DNA from: Peromyscus leucopus
Lineage: Eukaryota; Chordata; Mammalia; Rodentia; Cricetidae
NCBI RefSeq assembly: GCF_004664715.2
Contig: NC_051071.1
Span: forward strand, 31,684,161-31,748,160
DNA: 64,000 bases
Reading direction: 5' to 3'
Made by a program: the position numbers and the translations under genes. The notes below the pieces were generated by a model. That model was given only the letters and a program-made list of their open reading frames with translations, ran no database searches and was not told where the DNA came from. Positions 57,180-64,000 of the stretch are shown one piece after another; positions within the stretch are counted from its first letter, which is position 1, and every line of letters begins with the position of its first letter.

Positions 57180-57733
57180 TGTAACACAAATTGCTAAACA
57201 GCCTTATTAATAAAAAATAAAAAAAAACCTGGAGCCAGATATTGAGGTAAATTCTGAAAGATCAGAGAGACAGAACAAGCTACAGCCAACCTCACCTCAA
57301 TAACTCCTCATCAGATCCTGTTTCCTCAGACTGGAAGCCCCTGAGTCCTCACCCAAAAGTGTCTTTGCTGAACTGCTGCTAAAAAGCCTAAAAACTTAAA
57401 AGCCTCTAGTTCCTGGTCCTTGTTTCTTATATAGCTTTCTGCTTCCTGCCATCACTTCTTGGGATTAAAAGCATGTGTCTTTCTTTCCCAAGTAAGGACG
57501 TAAGTTCTCAAATTCTGGGATTAAAATTGTGTGCCACCATTTCTGGCTCTGTTTCCAGTGTGACCTTGAACTCACAGAAATCCAGATGGATCTCTGCCTC
57601 TGGAATGTTAGGATTAAGGGTATGTGCCACCACTGTCTGGCCTCTATGTCTAATCTAGTGGCTGTTCTGTTTTCTGAACCCAGATAACTTTTATTAGGGT
57701 ACACAATACATTGGGGGCCAGAGTATCACCACA
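57180..57733 (-). mobile_element. LTR-like repeat with three B1-like modules, minus
   Basis: 554 bp, TG...CA, same family and orientation as 54251-54727: ACCTGGAGCCAGATATTGAG, CAGAACAAGCTACAGCCAAC, TCAGACTGGAAGCCCCTGAG, TTTTATTAGGGTACACAATA, ATCACCACA. It has three gattaaa-type B1-like modules (57461, 57518 and 57610) where the other copy has two. An A-rich stretch (57210-57228) interrupts the start. Confidence 0.65.
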
Positions 57734-58329
57734 GTGCCTAGTTTGAGATTCAACTTCATACAGGATACTATAATTTTCACAGTTTTAGAAAGTTCAAAGG
57801 ATCTGGTGCACCACAAAATAGACACACCAGCCTATCCCCCCACCCCAAACTGTGGTATCTGTGAAAGTCTCATCTCTATATTACAATTATTCACTTCTGC
57901 CCCTCCGTATGTGATCAGCATATTGTTTTTAACAAAGTAGGTCCTCAGTGAATATTAACTAACCCTATTTGCATCTATCAGGATTTCTTAGGACGATCAC
58001 TGATGTGTCATTTTGCCTGGCAGTTGGTGCTTTTTGGAAACAGAGTCAAGCTGATTATTTGATAACACGAACATCTTACCAGACTGCAGAAGGGGTGCAA
58101 GAGAAAAATATGTTCTGGATTAACACAGAAGCTGCTCTATTAAATTATTTAAGAATTAAAAATTATGTAGGAGGTGCAATTGACCGAGCATCAAAATGAA
58201 AGGACAACTCTGTGGGTCTGTTTCCTGTTGACTAAAATCTGTCTGGCCCATTTTGCTGAAGTGGAGCTATTAATCTTGACTTTTGGAAATGTATGCCAAT
58301 AATAATAAAGTACTGCCTTTTGGTAAATT
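57734..58329. promoter_or_regulatory. Unique block, candidate conserved element
   Basis: 57950-58330 is repeat-free and AT-balanced, with an exact octamer ATTTGCAT (57967-57974), GCTGATTATTTGATAAC (58049-58065), TTAAATTATTTAAGAATTAA and CAATTGACC. The regulatory role is only inferred. Confidence 0.3.
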
Positions 58330-58560
58330 ACAATGTGCTGTGTGTTTGCTGAGTGCTTGCAGATATTATCACATTAAATCTTCTCAACAGCCTCGCAAGG
58401 AAGAAATTGTCATTGTTGTTATTATTATAATATTCCCACTCTGTATCCTTCTTTGGAGATGAGGCCTCAGAGAGGCATGATAATTTGCCTAAAGTTGCAA
58501 AGCAAGTCATTGGAAGAACTAGATTTAAATCCAGACCTGTAACTCCCAAACCAATGCTTA
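58330..58560 (+). mobile_element. MIR SINE, near full length
   Basis: TTTGCTGAGTGCTTGCAGAT, attatcacattaaatcttctcaaca, ttattattataatattcccac, GGAGATGAGGCCTCAGAGAG, cctaaagttgcaaagcaagtc, and ATTTAAATCCAGACCTGTAA keep full sense MIR order. Confidence 0.9.
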
Positions 58561-58779
58561 AAATAAGCTTGACTCAATAAGATAAATGGAAGTTACTTGG
58601 ATTATACAAGGAACCCCTGTTAAATAATGTCTAGCCTGTTCATTCTGTAAATGATAAAAATGAGATTTGAAGAGAAGATGGAATGTCGGGCCTTAAAACA
58701 TCATAGGTGAAACAGATATATAAATTCATACAATTTTATATCCAGCTGCTAACAATCCTGTTTTTGTTAATAACAGCAT

Positions 58780-59200
58780 GATTCAGATATAATTTGTGTG
58801 CTACCTGATTCACTCAGCTGAAGTTACAATCCAATGGTTTTTAATATATTCACATGCTATATGTCCATCACCTGAAGTGATTCTAAAAGCACTTCCATCA
58901 CCTCACAAAGGAGCTCTGCATCCATACCCACATTGCATTATAACTCCAGACCAGCAGTCTCACAAACATACTGGTCTGACATTCATACTTTCAAATGTCG
59001 GGAATTATAGGCCTGAATCATCAGGCCTGGCCAGATATCTATCAATGGTACTATGCAATGCACAGTTTCTGTCACTGGCTTCATTTACTTAGCATCAGGT
59101 ATGGTTTTTTTAATATGCTGAGGTTACCTCACTCAAGGCAGCACCAAGTAGTGGTTGTTAAGGGGGCACTTCCCAAGTTTCCACTAGCCTAAAAACAGGA
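58780..59200 (+). mobile_element. Ancient L1M-like 3' UTR fragment
   Basis: CAGCTGAAGTTACAATCCAA, TGGTTTTTAATATATTCACA, ccatcacctgaagtgattc and TGGCTTCATTTACTTAGCATC follow an old mammalian L1 3' UTR. A short stretch at 58995-59035 (GGAATTATAGGCCTGAATCA) resembles an antisense 7SL-derived monomer. Confidence 0.5.
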
Positions 59201-59334
59201 ACTAGTCAAAATGAAAATGAAACCTAAGTTAAAGCAAAGTTCTTTGTTTGCATTATGAGATAATGTGTACCTCTCCCATACACAGGAAAATTCATGCATT
59301 GAGGTTTTGAACCTAATAATCTCAGATGTGAGCT

Positions 59335-59505
59335 GGCCGGTGGTGGCCCACGCCTTTAATCCCAGTACTCAGGAGGCAGAGTTCAGGAGGCAGAACTCTG
59401 TGAGTTCAAGGCCATCCTGGTCTACAGAAAGAGATCCAGGACAAGCACAAAAAAAAAATAAAATAAAAAAAAATTAAAAAAAAAACCACTACATGGAGAA
59501 AAAAA
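59335..59505 (+). mobile_element. B1 SINE with perfect 17-bp duplication
   Basis: GGCCGGTGGTGGCCCACGCC, TTTAATCCCAGTACTCAGG, a local duplication of caggaggcaga (twice within 59371-59395), GAGTTCAAGGCCATCCTGG with near-intact B box, and an A-rich tail expanded inside the 3' body. The target duplication AATCTCAGATGTGAGCT is exact (59318-59334 and 59506-59522). Confidence 0.93.
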
Positions 59506-59832
59506 AATCTCAGATGTGAGCTTATGTGAAGATACAGATTTTATACAAGTAATTACATTAAAAATAAGACCATTAGACCATTAGAGTGGGTGCCAATCCA
59601 ATACAACTGGTCTTATAAGAACTCAGATACACACACATAAACACACACATGGGGGTGCTATGTGTGGACTGGTACCATGCTGCCACAATCCACGGAACTA
59701 GTAGAAATTAGACCAGGGACAGGATGATCCATCATTTCCAACATTTAACCTTCTAGCTTTCATAACTGTAAGATAAATTTTTATTATTTAAGCCACCCAG
59801 TCTGTGGTATTTTTGTCACAGTGGCATTAGAA
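59506..59832 (+). mobile_element. MLT1-type MaLR LTR
   Basis: AGAGTGGGTGCCAATCCAAT, CAACTGGTCTTATAAGAACT, AACTGTAAGATAAATTTTTA, TTTAAGCCACCCAGTCTGTG, gtatttttgtcacagtggc match the sense MLT1 3' half. The LTR probably begins left of the B1 at 59335, which would then be nested in it. Confidence 0.8.
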
Positions 59833-60082
59833 AACTATATAATATTGAAATATAGCTTCTACACAACTTTCCTAGGTCATCCTTTTCCTAGCAAGAATAT
59901 TACCACCACTCTGCCCCTTCTCTTTGATTTCTCTAAAATTAAATATATGATTTACTTTTCTGAGTCCCAGCCTTCCTCAAGAGCCTTCTTAGGCAATGGT
60001 ATACTACCCAAACAAATGTGCAACATGTGCAAGCCATTATTCTGCAAATCATCATGGACACTTCTTCATAACCACACTTTCC

Positions 60083-60084
<2 letters not shown>

Positions 60085-60136
<52 letters not shown>
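60085..60136. repeat. (AC)n microsatellite
   Basis: 26 AC units, uninterrupted. Frames across it give Thr-His or Val-Cys runs that are not protein. Confidence 0.97.
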
Positions 60137-60137
<1 letters not shown>

Positions 60138-61130
60138 GGGGATATTCTTCCTACCAAGCCTTGGAAAAAAGTAATCCCAGAACTATTTCATATGCTCAGA
60201 TCTTTAAAATTTAACCTCGAAAATTCTTCATGTTGTCACTAAATATCAGCAAAACCTGAATTAACAAAATAAAACAATCACAGATTCTAAAGAAAGACTG
60301 TTCATACCAACTCCAATTATGATATTAGGTCACATAATCCATGATGTTTAAGAGAATAGAATGTCATGACAAAGCACAAATTAGTTTAGGAATGCAAGGC
60401 TGCTTCCCCTTCAGTATTGGCTCAGAATGTTATCATTTGAGGAAAAACCAGAAGGCTAGTGTGACTTGCCTGTTCAAACACTGACTGCATGTCACTCCAC
60501 AGCCTAATCTACTCCTCTTATTTCTACGTATCTTTTCATAGTTTTCCAGGAATATTCACAAGTCCTTTGGCTCTGGACACCACATTTTTTCTCCTTTATA
60601 AATGTGTTCATGGCATTGCCAAACCTTAATCTCTTGAAATGTCTTTCTATGAAGAGATTTTTGCAAATATACATGCAAAAAAATACTTCCTGCAAATATC
60701 TAGTGGAAGTGATCAGTAACATAATAGTCAAACACAACTTTTACCACATAAGAATTGGAATTTTCAAGACAAAAATCCATTTCCTGGAAAAAGAAAATCC
60801 TGTAAAAATACTTAAAGTTTGAAATTCATCCTAGACAAATATACCACTATGATTATCTGTTTGGGTATAACCCTACACCCTGAGAATAAGAATAAGAATA
60901 ATAAAAAAGACTCATCTCTTCTCATTCTCCTAGTCCTCTGAGTAAACTGGGCTCAGATGATGAACTCTCCCGGATGAACTTTCTTCTGGCTGTTGACAGT
61001 TGGTGGTTGGGAAACACTGACTTCAAAGTTGTCTTAGACTTAAGCCCAAGATGAGTCTCTCACATGGCAGTTGATGCCAGCAGTTGAATGGAAACAAACC
61101 GTGTATGTATATGCGTGTGTGTGCCTACAC

Positions 61131-61155
61131 TTGTGTGTGTGTGAGTGTGTGTGTG

Positions 61156-61193
<38 letters not shown>
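61131..61193. repeat. (TG)n microsatellite with GAG interruptions
   Basis: TG units interrupted three times by TGAG in the left half, then a long perfect run on the right, showing growth from one end. Confidence 0.95.
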
Positions 61194-61195
<2 letters not shown>

Positions 61196-62189
61196 CATAG
61201 AGGATGAATTGGGAAGCTATATCAAAATATTAATAGCTCTCATCTTTGGATAATAAAATTAGCTACATACTTATAATTTCTCCAACATTCTAAAATGTTT
61301 CTGATAAGAATTGTGCCTAGACTCAGACTCTCAGAGTCAGAAGGAGGAAGAAGAAGAGGAAGAGAAAGAAATGTTTCTGTGAATGTCAGACATTTTGATC
61401 AAATTCTAAAATACAAATACAGTAAGACTGCTTTTGTTTTTATGTTGTTTTTGGCTTTCTGTTTTTGCTTGTTTGTTTTTTGTTGTTTTATTTGTTTTTC
61501 TAAGCATATAAAAGGTGGAATCTATAGAATTTGAAATAACCATTTATTAATTCCTTTAACTCACATATTGCTGACAAATAGACATGGTGACCAGAAAGAA
61601 TATAGGCACCCACCTCTGAGTCATTTTCTCTATACCAAGCTCCCTTAAACCCTCACATTTCTCATCTCGATTCCCCACAGTACAGTACATCAGTAACTCT
61701 TTCACTCTCTCCCCATTTATGTCAAGGGACATCCTTAGCATACCACATGTTCCTTTGAAGCAGCACTGACACTTGTCCATGCCTCAGTCCATTCAGATTC
61801 ATTGACTACCAATACCAATTGTCAAGGAGATATCTATTGACTATGCAACATCTCCTTCATATTTTCATTGAAGTAACTGAAGCCAGATAGGTCTCAAACT
61901 TTGTTAGTGTTGAATATGGAGCTGGAATTTCTTCATTCTTTCCCAAATGCCTCTATAGCTTCTGGCAAATGCCATGATGTGCCATACTACATGGAACATG
62001 TAGACAGCCAGTCATGAGGAATCAGATGCATCTACCTGCCCATGAGATTATATACAGGGTCACTGAATAGCCATCTCTGTAACTGCACTTCCACAAGAAG
62101 CTCTTCTCAGTACTGTGGTCTCAGGCAGAAGGGATGCCCTACACACAGGAGGTAAGTTTTCAGCTGGAAATGGCAATAGTATGAACACA

Positions 62190-62340
62190 ACAGAGAAGAA
62201 AGTACTAGGTTCTGGGGTAAGCAGGGCTGAATTTACATTTCTACTTATGAAATGTCTTGGGTAAATCACTTCCCTTTGCTGAGTCTCAATTTCTCTTCTG
62301 TTAAATGAGTGTTTTAACATCTACTTGGAAGGAGCAAACT
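62190..62340 (-). mobile_element. MIR SINE, minus
   Basis: GTTCTGGGGTAAGCAGGGCT, GTCTTGGGTAAATCACTTCC, ctttgctgagtctcaatttc and cttctgttaaatgagtg are a clear antisense MIR core. Confidence 0.85.
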
Positions 62341-63489
62341 AGACCACCCATTAAGAAGATAGCTATATTTAATTGATATTCTTGACAATGACATAGTGCC
62401 CTGGTTGTCCACAAATCCAAGCTCACTGCTACAATTTTCATCTACCCACAACTGATCCTCTTATCCCCTGCTTCTTTTAAGAAATAGTCTTCTCCTGGAG
62501 TTCTTAAGGAACCACTTTTGGGGAGGCTGTAAGTATCTGTGCTGGGGAACTTTCCACCTTATGGATTCCTGCCTAATTGTGACCCACACATACATTCTCT
62601 TCCCCATTTCTGAAATCCATGTCTGCTAAATTTGCTTGAAGGAGACATTCAAATAGAACACTATTTCAAGAGATAGCACTTTAATCAGGATGTCAATTAG
62701 TACTTGTAGCTATCCAATGAAAGACACCATTGATAGGACTTAGATGTGTTTAGTATTAACATTTCCTAAAAGAGATAATACTTATGCTGAATTTAAAGGA
62801 AGGTAGCATGGATCTAGGTATCTGTTAACCCCACACAATGGGGCATAGTTTAGATTCTGCAGAAAGACAGGATTCTGGGGTAAGAAGGGTAAGCATGATG
62901 ACAGATGACGTCTAGTGATTTGCAATGGTGTCCTTGTGTCTCTCTTGACACAATACCTATTCTTTTTGCCATGCAACTTTGAAGTGTCTTCTTCCAATGA
63001 GCCAGCATGTTTAAATGGTGATAACAAAGGGACAAAGCAGCAAATCTCAGAATACAAAACAATTCAAAATGCCACTCCCATCCTGTTTGCCAGCATCCCA
63101 AATTGGCCAAAGTAAATTGCATGGCAAAGTCCACTCTCAAAGAGATGGATATGAAAGTGGCATGGGTACAGCTGCTCCAAAGATCCAGCAGATTTTTATA
63201 CAGTGATACAGAGAAGAAGGGGATCAAAGCTATAGTCTTGCTATATCCTACCACGTCCTGTTTTCCTTCCTAGCCAAATTCTTCCTTCATAAATAATAGC
63301 AACTAAATAAAGCACATAGTGAAGGATGACTATCATTTCTGCCTATCACTCATTGTGACTTGAACAGCCTCCTATTGTCCCTCTTCTAGTTTTCCTGGGG
63401 AGTTGGGGATATGCAGACACTTGCTCTGAATTCATTTTAGTATTATTAAGAATTTGATAAAAATTCAGTGAACACAGGACACTCACCAA
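62341..63489. other. Unique sequence
   Basis: A 134-codon minus frame (62850-63254) has no recognised domain. No repeat was assigned. Confidence 0.4.
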
Positions 63490-63545
63490 TGTCTTCAGTG
63501 GCTCCCATGACTCACCAATAAATCCCAAACTCTATCTAATCTACC
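63490..63545 (+). mobile_element. L2 fragment
   Basis: CAGTGGCTCCCATGACTCAC, caataaatcccaaactctat corresponds to the L2 phrase around 'ccaatggcttcccat...aagtccaaactc'. Very short. Confidence 0.4.
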
Positions 63546-64000
63546 TGAGAACTTTCTAACACCCAAGATATATTTTGTCATATAGTGAGACTATTTCTTC
63601 AGGAATATTAACTTGACTAGTCAATGCTGAACTTCAGATAAGGGACTGTAGTTATCCAGTGACTATCATACAGGCAAGCTTATAGTAGGTGCTTGACTTA
63701 GTGTTCAGATAAGACTTCAAGCAGCTCTAGGATGTCAGAAAGGGAATCATCTCTGCAGAGGAGTGCTCAGGATATTGGATCAACTACTATATTTTCCCCC
63801 TGAGTACCAATAGTTATAAATTCCATGCTCACTGGGGAAAATGAAATTCAAAATAGGAAGAGAAAAGCAGTGGTAAAAACTTACAAAGAAATTACATTAA
63901 AAATATTTAAATTAGAGTCTTTGAATATTCTATAACTGCCATGACCAGACCTATGGCAATAGAATTTAACGGGGTTTCCTCCATATTAAAGTTAATGAAG
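63546..64000. other. Unique sequence to the window edge
   Basis: Nothing recognised. Confidence 0.4.

Larger units (their letters stand above)
59833..62189. other. Mostly unique sequence
   Basis: Apart from the AC and TG repeats listed separately, no repeat or gene is recognised. 61335-61370 is GA-rich and 61430-61505 T-rich. Confidence 0.4.

Noticed and set aside
54251..57733. The two LTR-like repeats as the two ends of one provirus
   Set aside because: The LTRs are too different in sequence and module number, no primer site lies next to 57180, no polypurine tract lies next to 54727, and the sequence between them shows no ERV features.
62850..63254. 134-codon minus-strand open frame
   Set aside because: No domain or signal peptide pattern and no splice or promoter evidence.

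Overview
The window is non-coding nuclear DNA from a rodent. B1, B2, B3 and ID SINEs and Lx-type L1 3' ends are spread through it on a background of old mammalian repeats (MIR, L2, MaLR, MER5A). A near-intact mys-type LTR retrotransposon and two copies of an LTR-like repeat I associate with cricetids point to a cricetid, most likely Peromyscus or a close relative. That host call is an inference from repeat families. I found no exon, tRNA, rRNA, CpG island or promoter I could defend. Every open frame is short, unconserved by eye, and often lies across or antisense to a repeat. The window is best read as intergenic or deep intronic sequence.

Layout. 1-11 kb: B3, B1, ID and B2 SINEs, an eroded mys-related LTR with 3' internal sequence (5268-5862), a GATA tract and a complete URR1-type hAT transposon (9987-10226). 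11-26 kb: mostly unique sequence with MIR, MLT1 and MER5A fragments, a rodent LTR-like repeat near 21.1 kb and a plus-strand L1 3' end (25650-26312). 26.6-30.6 kb: a TG repeat, a composite SINE, the mys element (27187-30113, minus strand) and a MaLR LTR. 30.6-33.6 kb: pyrimidine tracts, MIRs, MLT1 and B1. 34.0-35.4 kb: a repeat-poor block that looks like conserved regulatory DNA. 36.5-39.7 kb: L1-rich, with a 5'-inverted L1 that kept its target-site duplication and an L1 nested in a B1. 40.4-47.5 kb: mainly unique DNA, including a second strong regulatory candidate near 45.2-45.5 kb, plus L2, MIR and MER5A. 47.6-49.5 kb: B1, L1 and an ERV2 remnant with two LTR copies. 51-60 kb: compound microsatellites, L2, two LTR-like repeats with B1-like modules, a 38-bp B1-tail insertion, MIR, MLT1 and a B1 with a perfect 17-bp duplication. 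60-64 kb: mostly unique with AC and TG repeats.

No genes here work together. What the window records is layered insertion: Mesozoic MIR/L2/MER5A, then MaLR and Lx, then B1/B2, and last the mys element, whose LTRs differ at only 4 of 346 positions. I saw no undescribed biological system. The most useful leads are the mys element, the records of retrotransposition mechanism (twin priming, near-total 5' truncation, nested insertion with target loss) and the candidate enhancer blocks.
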